A DNA stretch of 64,000 bases from assembly GCA_022496805.1 (NCBI GenBank), contig CM040106.1:6014001-6078000 (forward strand), given 5' to 3'. Shown here piece after piece: positions 1 through 11,782 of this stretch (positions are counted from its first letter, which is position 1; each line of letters opens with the position of its first letter). The position numbers were made by a program, and so were the translations under genes. Source of the DNA: Pohlia nutans (lineage: Eukaryota; Streptophyta; Bryopsida; Bryales; Mniaceae). The notes beneath the pieces were generated by a model, which was given only the letters and a program-made list of their open reading frames with translations, had not been told where the DNA came from and searched no databases.

Positions 1-584
1 GTCACACAATCTTACACTATGGTAGGTCATATAGTTTTCCAGCTATGTGGAAATTTTTAGACAAATTGGTCACTTTGTGCGAGAGTTATGCAAGATTCAC
101 TAGGCTGTGACTAATGTGACTAATGCTCTAGCAAGGCATTAGTCACATTAGTCACACCCTACTAATTCTTCCATAAAATCCCCATATTGATTCTTAAATC
201 CACAAAAGAATCAGTAGAGTTATAATAATAGGAAATGAACAGTTCAGGAATATTTCAAGTGGAATCTTCCAATCACAACAACATATATGTAGAGATTCCA
301 TTCCAAGAAACACACAAAACATAACATCAAAGCTCCACCATCACCAGCAACCCAATTAGGTAATTATTTTTCTTAATATGGAATGTTAAATCATAAAGCA
401 AAACTAATAATAATTTTTCTTTTAGCCATATCTCTTGGATTGATTCACATGAAACTTCTTATTTGAAAAGTGACCTATTAAAACTAGCTTATAGTAGATT
501 AAAGCCATTGAAGATGTTCTATTTTATGCCTTTAGGACATAAATAGCAGGGTCTTACAAAACTATATATCCATATATTAACCTT
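1..584. other. AT-rich sequence without a recognisable gene
   Basis: I see no exon-like reading frame on either strand. The stretch is AT-rich. Around 99-160 it holds a short imperfect inverted repeat: the words for tagtcacattagtcac occur close together on both strands, as in the end of a small foldback repeat. Confidence 0.4.
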
Positions 585-588
585 TTAA

Positions 589-817
589 CCCCTAAATGTC
601 CCATGGGGATAGAAACGTCCCACGTGGCTGTATAATTGGCATTTGCTACCAACAAGAAGCTCTAAATTGGGATCTCAATAGCTCACTAGAACTGCATTGA
701 TGTAAATTTCAGCTTTTGTGTTGAACTCAAACCTGTAAAAGGTCTGGATCCATTCCAAATACTAGAAAAATACACCGTATTCTACTAGCCACAAAGGCAC
801 TTTCAGACGTTTAGGGG
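589..817. mobile_element. piggyBac-type miniature element (TTAA target site)
   Basis: The sequence shows TTAA at 585-588 and again at 818-821. They bracket inverted ends that read CCCCTAAATGTC on the left and GACGTTTAGGGG on the right, with one mismatch. A TTAA target site next to terminal CCC/GGG is the hallmark of piggyBac elements. At 229 bp with no reading frame, this is a non-autonomous copy that would depend on a transposase in trans. A second TTAA-flanked copy lies at 27695-27864, and a piggyBac transposase relic lies at 6202-8281. Confidence 0.75.
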
Positions 818-821
818 TTAA

Positions 822-1985
822 CGTACGTTGAGATCCACCACCGATTTCAAAGATGTGTTATAAAATGTTTGATGAATCACGAAAATGGAGTTGACATACA
901 AAGAAAAGTTGTAAATCTCAATGCATAGATCAGATCTTTATGGTTGGATTTGTCATATTTTTCCTAAATTAATTTTAATTAACTTTTCAAGGTTTTCTTT
1001 TAAAATTTACTTTAAAATCCAAATTAACAACCTTTTATTAAAATTGCGGTTACAAATTTGGAATAATATGCACTAGGAGATGGTATAATTTCCATTATTT
1101 CATTCTTATGATTTTGGAAACTATTTTTAAGATCTCACTTTTTGAAGTAAGAATGAAACTCGACATAAACCAATTCTGTTGTTTTCATAAAAATCAATAT
1201 ATCTTATTTTGAAGGTCCATACTATACAAATGACATGCTTTTCAGTATCCCAGTTCTTATTATTAACATTTGTACCATTATCACGCAAGACAAATGTGAC
1301 ATTATTCTCACTGGTAAATACTCGAACTTGCTCATGCTCTCTTCATTCTTTAATTAACCCCTAAAAGATGTTGGCTTCTGGAGATACGTTGTCTCTTGAG
1401 TTGTGTTTGGGGTTATACGGTCAATGCAATCGATTTTTGACATACCTTCCGAAGGTTGTTCTCATGGTGGATAACTTCTTTGCAAGGGTGAGGAAGTGCT
1501 GAACAGTGTGGGGGAAAGAGAAGATGATTTGCTGCTGTGGAAAAAAACAGATAAATAAAAAACCAGGGGGGTGTGCGGTGGGATGCAAATACGTATATTC
1601 TGCTGAATACACACTCAAGTGTATTTAAGGAATTGCCTGGGGACGGTAGTACTCCCGGTGAATCACCGGGAGGTACAAGAGCACACGCCGGAGGTGAACC
1701 GGGTGTAGCGGTTCTTGCTGCCGTGCTGATCCCCCGGAGGGCGACATCAGCCAATGAGAATTCGGGGAGTGCCAAAACCGTTAACATGTCAGAAGGAATC
1801 CCCTACCCGCGGCATCCCGTGCATAGCCTTCGGCAAAACCCGGACAATTCACGGTGGATGGTCTTCAGGATCGTCGGTGCAAGAATCAGCAGCAAATCCC
1901 GGACAATTCACGGTGCATCCAGGTGTGGGAGTTTCGCTTAGAAGCGTGAGTCACAAATTGTGAGTCACGGTCCGTGTCTGAAGAG
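822..1985. other. Intergenic; lone piggyBac-like end and a GC-rich patch
   Basis: At 1354-1370 a TTAA followed by CCCCTAAAAGATG looks like a solitary end of the same piggyBac family, with no partner end found nearby. From about 1630 to 1960 the base composition turns GC-rich. The phrase cccggacaattcacggtg occurs twice there (near 1839 and 1896) as a short direct repeat. A 122-codon open frame on the plus strand (1573-1941) spans this patch. It matches no family I know and its openness may only reflect base composition. Confidence 0.35.
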
Positions 1986-2599
1986 AGAAGATGAGCACAG
2001 CGTACCCCGGGGGTCAGATCAAAGCAAACGCACCAAAGTCGACCAGCAGCAACAGCTTCTCAGACAGACGACTCGTGGGCTTGGGTAGTATCTTCCTTCG
2101 ACGAGGCATTGGGGAATCTGGAGTCCGCTGTAATCCAGACAAGGTCGTAATCAAAATTTGAGTCAAGTATCACAGAACCAGCCAAGGTCTGCAGAAAGTC
2201 CCCAATAGCCTACATACACCAATGCTCACAATGAATATTAGTAGACCCAACACGAAACACTTCAGGGCGAGAACCAGTATCGCATAAGAAAACATATCAG
2301 AGATGCGAAAGAAACATCCCTTCATACCTCCCGTCAGTATCATCTATTATCAGATGCTGTACGCTAAACATAAGAAGGCAAAGATGGAATGAACTGTGAC
2401 ATTCTTCTACTGGCCTTCTAGGCTAATCAAGTATAAATGATTTATTAAAGATTGGACACATCCACAACTCGATCCCCTCCAGGAGTTATGAAAGAATTAA
2501 TAACAACCAAATCCCGAATAATTTATGAGCGTAGTAATATGATTTCTTCATTGCACGTGAACCCTACATTATGCTGGCGCATCCTGGCACCCTAACTGC
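1986..2599. other. No supported gene; one weak minus-strand exon candidate
   Basis: Around 2010-2160 the minus strand has a short open segment that includes DYDLVWITADSRFPNAS. It could belong to the broken gene to its right, but I cannot assign it. The rest of the stretch shows no coding signal. Confidence 0.25.
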
Positions 2600-3655
<1,056 letters not shown>

Positions 3656-6126
3656 ATCGACCCAAGGCATGAATTTTTGTGAAGATGGTCATTACTGGAA
3701 CCCAGATTATCTCAAAAATCCTATGCTGCAATTGTCAGTAGTTGAAAATAGAGTTGCCTACGACCAAAAAAGCTTTTAGATGCACAAAGAGGACCTAGAA
3801 CTTCATTACAATCAATTGCATGAACGAAAATATATCCAACAAATCCAACATGTCTTGAGTTACAGTATCAAGATCTTGCAAGAGAGCTACTGCTGCAACT
3901 GATGATAAACCCACTTCTCACATAAGCCAAGCATTTGTCTAAGAGATGATGCTGCCAAACCTGAGCATGATGTTACCAATAGAGTTAGCTTTCTAAGAAC
4001 TTTTACACACAATGAAGGTGGTTACAAAACATCGCAGTCCAAAGCCAAAGCTAATATGGAATGCACTGGACAACAAGTACATAATCAAAATGATAGATAT
4101 AGAACAGCATTTGGCCAAATAATCGAAGAGGCACTCTGAATACTGACCATAATAGTTTGATGACACTAAAACATACTACATAATTTACAGCTATTATTGA
4201 AAAAGAAACAAGCATCTAGAGAATTCATTGAAAACTGAAGTACAGGCCTCGTCAAATTGTTTAGCCACAAGTTTGCGACTGAGGAAGCCCATTATGGTAT
4301 CAATCTCCTTCTCCTTACTTAGGGTAGTGACAACCTGAGAGAATAATCAACAGAAAAATATTGTAATGACCACTGATAAATTTCATTTCAAACTAATGTA
4401 GGGAATCACGAAAAATAAGACAATACACCGAAATCCTCATATATTGTGGCCCACGGTATTTACGAAAGGCTTTACTAATAGTTAATTTTTCAAAATATTG
4501 TGGTCAAATTATTCCAAATTGGATGAATTTTTTCAAAATGGATGAATGTATCCACGCCATTCACGCACCCACAGTATATGGTGATTTCGGTGTAGTGTCC
4601 ATCTCTGTAGAAAGAACGTTTTTCCTAAAAAGCTGTTCATTTACTCCGTTTTCTATACGATTCACGAACCTGCCGTAATTCTGCTTGCAGTCGCAGAAGA
4701 TCCACTGACAATTTTTGCGTGGTCGGATGACCCCCTTCAAGCATGTAGAGAAGTTCACACAGTTCATACGAAACAAGCACATTATTCAGATGAAAAGCAA
4801 CAATTGTCAGTTGGAAACATACACCTTAACTGTAAAGGAGAAAACCAGCTATTGCAATTGATTTTGGGCTGATATAGTCGGAGGTCTTTACCTTCCAAGC
4901 AGTGGGAAAATGAGAAACCACCTCAGGTTCTCTTGATATGATGCTCCGTAACCACAACCAAGCTTGTTGCAGAGTCTGTAACCAGTAGATGGATAATGTT
5001 ATAGCGATTCATCACAAAATCATCTGCAGCACTGAGTACCAATATTGTCTGTAATCAAATTTATAGAAATAAAATAAAGGTCCTTCAACCCGAATAGTAA
5101 CCGCATAGCTAGGTATACCTGAATAACAAGTGTCAACAGGTCGAATTTCACTTGCAAATTGACTTGCTCCAAGCAATTTCGTAACAAAATAATACTCCCA
5201 TCTGGTCTATAAGCGATCAACTGCAACTCATTATCATTACAATACTCATCAGCAAGAAACACAAGAGCGATCAAAAATTAAAAACAAAAACAAAAATTCA
5301 TAAGTGCTCGCTACCAGTGCAGATAACTACCAAAATTAGCAACAAAGACACGAAAAGAGATACCAATCCATGGGCAAATAGACTTTGTTTGCCTGCTCCC
5401 CAAAAGCAATCTTTTCAAAGAAACAAGTACGCTGAAGAGCTCCTTCGCCACAGATTTGTAATTGTTTTTGCTCAGATTAGCAACCTGAAAACCAATCTGA
5501 GCTGCAAGAGGTGATCCACTCATCATGGCTAGACTGCCAAAATCACGCTCCTAGCAGAAAGTGCCCTGCTCCTTTGTCTACAGATATATCTACCAGTTGA
5601 GCACTTCTAACCCCATTTCCATTGAAGAAAACCGCAACAACAGAAGCTAGGAAACTGTCATTATCTTCCTGCACACGGAAAAGAGGAAACTACGGAGGTA
5701 AAAACATTTACAAAAATTTGGAATGGAATCAGAATTCCATATTCCTGATTGCTCGGAGTACATGAGGCCAGGGGAAAAACTTGCAGAGTGTATCCTACGA
5801 GGCTACTTGGGCGGACACACCATTTACAGACAAACTGAATTGTTTCCACAACGACGACACAAAATTCCAACAATTGGGGTCACTACTAACAAGTGCATCG
5901 TCCATTCTCAATGTTCAGTCCTACGAATAGCAATATCAAAATCATCATCGTGAATCCGTGTCGAAACGATATGTTGGAACAGGGGGAAAATTGGTGGGAT
6001 GCGTAGTGAGCGACGCCGCTGATCACAAAGCGGACAACCTCACAGCGAGCAACGCCGCTGCTTTGGGGTAGGTGTTCCACTGCCGCCAGCAAAGTCCCGA
6101 TCGAACGCCATGTTCAACTCCCAGTT
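3656..6126 (-). pseudogene. Unidentified gene remnants (minus strand)
   Basis: Several minus-strand segments look like exons but I cannot name them. Segment 4225-4335 reads VVTTLSKEKEIDTIMGFLSR and continues KLVAKQFDEACTSVFNEF. Segment 4650-4795 reads LLYMLEGGHPTTQKLSVDLL and then RLQAELRQVRESYRKRSK, a heptad-like helix. Segment 5150-5270 contains ALVFLADEYCNDNELQLIAY. Segment 5430-5530 reads SPLAAQIGFQ, followed by VANLSKNNYKSVAKELFSVL. Segment 6045-6115 reads MAFDRDFAGGSGTPTPKQRR and could be a start. Common strand and order suggest one gene upstream of the Miro fragment, but stops and missing borders separate the pieces. They could equally be parts of two genes. No function is proposed. 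Confidence 0.4.
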
Positions 6127-6201
6127 TGCCCAATTCCACGTACCTTGCCCTGCGGAGTCCTGGAAAAAAAAACAGACGAACATGCACGTGTCAGTCCTTT
6201 C

Positions 6202-8281
6202 TCAGCTCCTGAGGTTCAGAAGGGAGTGGTGGTCATAGTAGCAGCGCTCGCGGCACATCCATTTGTGTCCACACGCTGGGCAATACCACCGCTGAGGGTG
6301 ACCGCAGACCACACACTTCCTCTTCAGGGACAATTGGAAGTGAGCATGGGTAAGTGGAGGCCGCCCTCGTACTGGTCCAGGCTGCCTTGCTGGGGGGCGA
6401 CGGTTCTTGAGCACCTCCTCGATAAGATGTCGTCCCACTGCAATCTTGAATCTCAGATGAGTACCAACCCGGAGACCAAGGTCCTCCATCTGCTGTACCC
6501 ACGTCACGTATGAATTCACCATGGTTTGGTCCACGATAAAATGGAACAGTTTTATCCACCATTTGTGGCACCGAAGCTGGGAGGAGTGGTTCCCTTGCAG
6601 TTGATCAGTTACATCTACACCTCGCATATGCTCCGTATATTGGAGGTGCATGGGCGAAGATGGTACTATCAGTTAGCCACGCAGTCCTGGTATGCGTCGG
6701 AACACGGTAACATCCAGTGCCCAAGGAGGTGCGGCAGTGCTGATGAGGGTCACCAGCTTCGAGTCTTGCCATGACACTACACCCATATGTCGGTGCACGT
6801 GAGTCGTGATCAGCATGGATCCTCTAACGTCGGAATTGGGCTCCCGGTAAAGGCCGCCCGGCAGGTTCTTGCTCCTCCGTCAAACAGTACCAGTTGCCCA
6901 AATGCCCTACACGATGAGTTCATGGAACAAATTCACACTAACGAACAAGTTATCTACAACAAGGCAATGACCTCGATGGTGTAAGCCGGCGGTTATCCTT
7001 TCCACCACGTGATATCCCAAGCCGTGTTCTCCAGTCTCGGTGCCCTCGCCAAAATAGACTTCAATCCGCCAAACGAACCTGCTCTTCGAGCTAGCAAGCA
7101 TCCACACTTTGATCCCAAAGCCGATAGGCTTATCTGGCATAAACTGTCTGATAAAACAGTAGCGCTCCTTGTAAGGAATTACACACTCATCGACAGTATT
7201 CTCCCTCTCTAGATTGTAGATAGCTTCTAAAACGTTCGTGAACATATCTAGAAGCCACCGTGTCTTCGCTATCCTATCGTACCCAGGCTCCTTCACATCT
7301 TGGATCACATTGGCATTTGTCCACTAAATGCAAACACCGAAGGATCTGCTCCCACCTAGCTAACGACATCACTTGGGATATAAGGTTACAGTAAATGAAG
7401 GGCTCTCCACGCATCCAGTAATGTCTTTTGCTTGGAAGTTTTTTGCATCCCATGAGGATGCAAATACCAAACCAGCCCTGAATCTCTAATTGGTCTACAT
7501 CCTTCCAGTTACACCCTCCCTTTGTGCGGGCAGTTTCAGCAGGTGGATGGGGGAGAACAGTCCTTGCGTACCTATTCGTTTTGACTACAATCTTGTCTAC
7601 CGTGTCGTCACTCCAGTAGAGGTTGAAGACCCGTTCAGGCCTCGGCACCCCACATACTTTCGGATCATTCAACCCAAGAGTCGGTCCAGTGAAATCGTCT
7701 CGACTCCTCACAAAGTTGACACTGGCAGAACCCCAGGAGGACTTCCTGTAATACACCGCTAACTGCTCCATCGTCAAATGGACGGGAGCAAAAGCCTCCG
7801 GCTGCATACACCAGGAATCTAACCCATCTTCTAATTTGCGCCGCTTATCAACGTCGTCCTCCTCGAAGTCCGAGTCTCCACTCTCTAGTGTATCGTGGAA
7901 CTTCGGAATCCACTCCCTATCGCTGGAATCAAGATCACCCAATATGCCCTCTGTTTCCTCTCCAGTATCGTCGTCCGAGTAATCCTCGTTTAGAAATTTG
8001 TTTCCTGTATACAGCATGTACTCTGGGAGAGAAGAGCTCACCTTCGGGAAGGTCGTGCGAGCCGTCGAATTTTGGGTTCCATCTAGCCCCTCCACGTCCA
8101 AGGGAACATCATAATCGCGGATGGGATCACCTGCCGGTACTTCGCACATGTTCTCTGCGATGTGTTCTGTCTGGCCCGGCGCGTCCTCTTCACCCCCCAA
8201 ACCGCTGTCTCTCCCACCGAAAGATCCCCCCACCCGCGGCCCTGATCCTCGTATAACATCCACATCTCCAGCGTGAGGCAT
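6202..8281 (-). pseudogene. piggyBac (DDE_Tnp_1_7) transposase relic
   Basis: piggyBac transposases cut and paste DNA at TTAA sites. The minus strand reads in order: an acidic N-terminus (about residues 95-150 rich in D and E), then LYWSDDTVDKIVVKTNRYA, QGWFGICILMGCKKLPSKRH and MRGEPFIYCNLISQVMS. These are the standard N-terminal block of the family. Next come YDRIAKTRWLLDMF, TVDECVIPYKERYCFIRQF (first catalytic Asp), VVDNLFVSVNLFHEL (second Asp), PPWALDVTVFRRIPGLRG, and HMRGVDVTDQL with RCHKWWIKLFHF (third Asp block). A Cys-rich C-terminus follows: KCVVCGHPQRWYCPACGHKW. Breaks: a one-base insertion near 7314-7318 shifts the frame after LHLVDK; stops follow HELIV (near 6905) and GTV (a TGA in a CGA-like context); and a TAA lies at 6673-6675. 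The damage means it cannot make a full transposase. No flanking TTAA with CCC ends was found, so the element borders are unknown. Confidence 0.85.
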
Positions 8282-8427
8282 GAATGTACAGAATATATGT
8301 ACTGTGTTCTATACAAGATTCTTTGGCAGACCATCATCACTAATTAGTTACTATCTTAATCACTTATGTTTTGGATAGATTCGTACAGCTGAGGAAACAG
8401 AAAAATTGGAACCTTCTGTACATAATA

Positions 8428-8678
8428 CTCCCTTTGTCCCAAAATTATTGTCCAACTTGTTTGTTTGGTATTTATTTGAGCCAATTTCATTGATCATATT
8501 GTAAGAAACATGATTAAAAAAGGTTCCAATTTATGTCACTAGAATGATTGAAGAACATTGCATGTGTTCATTGCAACTTAAATAAAATTAGCCACAAGGA
8601 AGTATTCTTTTGACCTATTTAAAAAATCACTTTCAAACATGACTTTCAAACATGACAATAACTTTGGGACGGAGGGAG
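8428..8678. mobile_element. Stowaway-like miniature element, copy A
   Basis: Inverted ends read CTCCCTTTGTCCCAAA and TTTGGGACGGAGGGAG. TA precedes the left end (8426-8427) and AA follows the right end. Terminal CTCCCTCYGTCC next to TA is the Stowaway (Tc1/mariner-derived) signature of plants. The 251-bp copy has no coding capacity. Its interior matches the copy at 8797-9060 in the opposite orientation. Confidence 0.75.
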
Positions 8679-8796
8679 AATCTTTTAAAACTATGCGAAC
8701 TACTTCTGAAGCACTCACGTTCCCATTATGGCTATGAAGTGTACATACATCAAGAGACTTGGTCCAAAAGTGTTGGTGAAAGCCATAAAATTATTA

Positions 8797-9060
8797 CTCC
8801 CTCTGTCCCAAAGTTATCGTCATGTTTGAACGTCATGTTTGAAAGTCATGTTTGAAAGTGCATTTTTAAGTAGGTCAAAAAAATATTTCCTTGTGACTAA
8901 TTTTATTTAGGTTGCAATGAACACATGCAATGTTCTTCAATTATTCTAGTGACATAATTTGGAACCTTTTTAAATCGTGTATCTTAGAATATGATCAATG
9001 AAATTGGCTCAATGAAATACCAAACAAACAAGTTGGACAATAACTTTGGGACGGAGGGAG
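8797..9060. mobile_element. Stowaway-like miniature element, copy B (inverted)
   Basis: Ends read CTCCCTCTGTCCCAAAG and CTTTGGGACGGAGGGAG, bracketed by TA at 8795-8796 and 9061-9062. The copy is 264 bp, non-coding, and inverted relative to the copy 118 bp upstream. Near the left end a 14-bp unit (catgtttgaacgt or catgtttgaaagt) is repeated three times. Confidence 0.8.
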
Positions 9061-9062
9061 TA

Positions 9063-10540
9063 GAAATTTTTCCTGAATAAATGACTAGAATAAGTATATT
9101 TGGGTGGAAATGAAACACTATTGACAGTTGGGACTGGGATATATATCATCCCATGCCAAGTATGAATTTGAGGATTCTGCAAATGGAACCTTAGCAAATT
9201 GTTATGACCGGGCAGCCACTCACCACACCTTGGATCCTACGTCATTATATTGTAGTCTTATACTGCATTGGTATAACCAATGGCTTGACCAGGGGCTCGA
9301 CTTCAGAGACTACAGACAGAAGATTTTTAAATCCTGGAAGATACCAGTTGAACATGGACTGCAACCTAGCCTACCATTTTTGCATCTTTTTTAACAATAA
9401 AACAAGCTTTCTGAGAATTTTTTTGGGTTGATTGTGTCCAGAATATGAGTGTTTTTTGTGGTCCACTCGTATATAATGGAAGGTGCATGTACATGGAGCT
9501 GATTAAGGTTTGAATTTGGAATTTGTGGCTGCAGGCATTAGAGAAAAGGGAGGAAGCAATGAAATACCATGCAGCCGTGATCCTGGTGTAACATCCACGT
9601 CTGCATTCGGGCTGAAGCAGTGTTGCCGTTTCTTCCAGCCATACCCATGGCCCCCCTCACTCCTGATTGCTCCCACCTCCGGTCCTCTGGCCACCCTGAC
9701 ATCCTTCTCTTCCATGTGCCTCTCCATGTCGTATCCTCCGAGGTCGACAAGAATCATTGTCCTCCCCGTCCCCAAGTTCACACCCTCCCCGATGATATCT
9801 CCCTAGGTCTATGACGGAGTGTACCCTGTGTGAAAGAAGGACTCTGATAAGAACCGGTTGGGAACTAGAACCGCCCATCCTGCCCGTGCAACACTCCAAT
9901 CAGTATAGAGCCCCTCCAAATGCGTCGGCATCTCCAGTGGCAGACGTGCAACCGCTCCGGGAAGAGTTCCTCCTGGGTGCGTAGCTTCAAAACCAGGTGC
10001 TTGCCGAATCGGTCGCTGAGTCCGCCATCCATCCCCCTTGAAAACCGAGTCCTAGAGGTTCACATTGAGTGTGTCCATGCTCCCCAGTGTATGCTGTCTG
10101 GTTTGGTGTGATGCCATCAGGTGCCCACAGTCGCGGTCTTCGCGACTTTCAAGGCTTCACCTTCTTCTTCTGCTCCTTCGTGAATCTTTCCCTTCTCCCT
10201 AAACCTGTGACAATTCATGCAAGGATAGGTTAGAGGTGAATCAAAGAAGCTAAAAGGGAGCAGAAAGGCAAGCACATCGAGGACCGAACATCTCACCCAT
10301 TCATACACACCATGATCAGAAAGCAATAGTAATATGAGCATAATGAGTCTCCGAGAATGGAGTTTATATGAAGCCATGATGTGCTCGTTCTAAGTGGCAC
10401 CGAAGCTCAAGACCTGGGGTGACAGTGGCTTGAAAACAATGAAGCTTCTAATTGCCAAGATGGGAATCTCCCTTGCAGAGTGTCAGCAGCAGTACCAGTA
10501 CATAAAGAATGGCACAAGGAAAGGGTTGAAACAAATGCTA
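9063..10540. other. Gene-poor region with uncertain minus-strand coding relic
   Basis: Between about 9510 and 10380 the minus strand shows GC-richer open segments, such as GGLSDRFGKHLVLKLRTQEE near 10000 and MASYKLHSRRLIMLILLLL at 10320-10377. Stops interrupt them and no splice chain joins them. A short run near 9580-9600 resembles the sequence at the start of the piggyBac relic (near 8245-8270). I recognise no family. Confidence 0.3.
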
Positions 10541-10834
10541 AGGTTGAGACACCCATTTCCGACCAGGGACACAAAACCGATCAGGCCTAATTTCTAGATT
10601 GTGAAAGAACAGATGTACCTCATTTGTACATTGGAGCATATGATCGGTTTTGGGTCCTGAAGTACTTTTCACTTTGAAAAATTGTACAAACTTCAATATT
10701 GAGACATAATTCATGGAAAGATTTGCATTCTTCGCGAAAACTAACTTCCAACCCGGGAAAAATATCACCCTACTAATGGCTGGTCCAGAAATAGTGTAGG
10801 TAGCTTAAGTTATCAGAATAAGGTACCTCAACCT
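10541..10834. mobile_element. TA-flanked miniature element, copy 1
   Basis: Ends read AGGTTGAGACACC and GGTACCTCAACCT, flanked by TA at 10539-10540 and 10835-10836. The interior (for example tttcgcgaagaatgc and cccgggttggaagttag, seen here as complements) recurs in opposite orientation at 33655-33940. TA flanks point to a Tc1/mariner-type or similar mobiliser. There is no reading frame of its own. Confidence 0.7.
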
Positions 10835-10836
10835 TA

Positions 10837-11331
10837 GAAAATGTGGGCAAGGAGGCTTGGAGCTGCCAATGGCAACAAGTTTGGTTTGGTGTTCAGAGCC
10901 ATTGCTGAGAAGATAGGATCCAATTTCAGTCATGATGCATTTGAGTTGTTTTGGATTCATTTTACTTGCTGATGATGATTGTCACGCGGTTTATGCATGC
11001 ATTTCAAACCTCACTCGCCAGTTATAATTCATTATGAAACTAGTTGGCGACTGAGTGAGTGTGAGAGTTATTACCATCATTAGAATTCGCACATCCGTTT
11101 GTTTTATATGCAAGATGATTCTAGTTCAGGTTGTCCTCCCCAAGTATCAATTTTTAAGGCGGGTGCTCAACATCCCTCCCTCTGTCCATGTAAATCTACT
11201 CTAATCCCCATGATTGTAAGGTCATTCTGCCGAAGAATCTCAAATTGTTCTTAAGGAGTTTTGGCTTATTGAAAGATGTCTGTGTAGGGGGGCGAAGAAG
11301 AGGACAGGAAGAAAATGGTGATGCAGTATAC
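10837..11331. other. No supported gene
   Basis: I see no exon-like frame with splice signals here. The part next to 11331 may be the intron or 3' part of the small candidate gene to the right. Confidence 0.35.
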
Positions 11332-11782
11332 CTTGTGTTGCGGTCAATGAATCCAGAGGAGGTGGCCCGATGCCGTTTGGGATTTCGCTGAGGGGCATTG
11401 GTGTCTGCATCTCCGGAGTGGCAGTTCTTCTGGCACCCACCTTCCTTGGCGCCGACTTCCGAAGCAGCCTCGGCTTCAACTGCGTTCCCAAAGGCTCCAT
11501 CTCCGTGGTTGCATTGTCGGTTGCAGCAATGTCCTCCACACATAGGGGGAACGATGAAGGGGGGGTCATTGCAGAGTCTGCCAAGAGCAGAGCCTCCTCC
11601 TGCAGCAAACGTATGTAAGAAGTGAGAAGTCTGCGAATTCGACCATACTGAGATGGCAGCACTACAAGCGAAGGTAAACCACAAATTTGAACTTGTACAC
11701 TTACCGCTTTCTTTGACCGTGATCGACACACCCGCTTTGCTCTCACTGGCGCTTTGGTAGTTGCCCTTGCCGGATCCTCCAT
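11332..11782 (-). CDS. Hypothetical small basic protein, two exons (partial)
   Basis: An ATG at 11782 opens a 26-codon exon (11705-11782) beginning MEDPARATTKAPVRAKRVCR and ending at a good donor, gcg then gtaagt. An acceptor, gctgcag, then opens an 89-codon exon (11332-11599) in the same phase. It starts EEALLLADSAMTPPSSF and includes KPRLLRKSAPRKVGARRTAT, ending at a GTATAC donor. The predicted part is rich in Arg, Lys and Pro, has no domain I know, and must continue leftwards in exons I could not place. Matched splice phases favour a real gene, but a repeat-derived frame is possible. Confidence 0.4.

Noticed and set aside
1573..1941. 122-codon open frame on the plus strand
   Set aside because: GC-rich patch with a short direct repeat; overlapping open frames exist on both strands and no motif or splice context supports coding.
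9510..9899. Overlapping open frames on both strands
   Set aside because: Several frames are open at once because of composition; none shows a recognised motif or matched splice signals.
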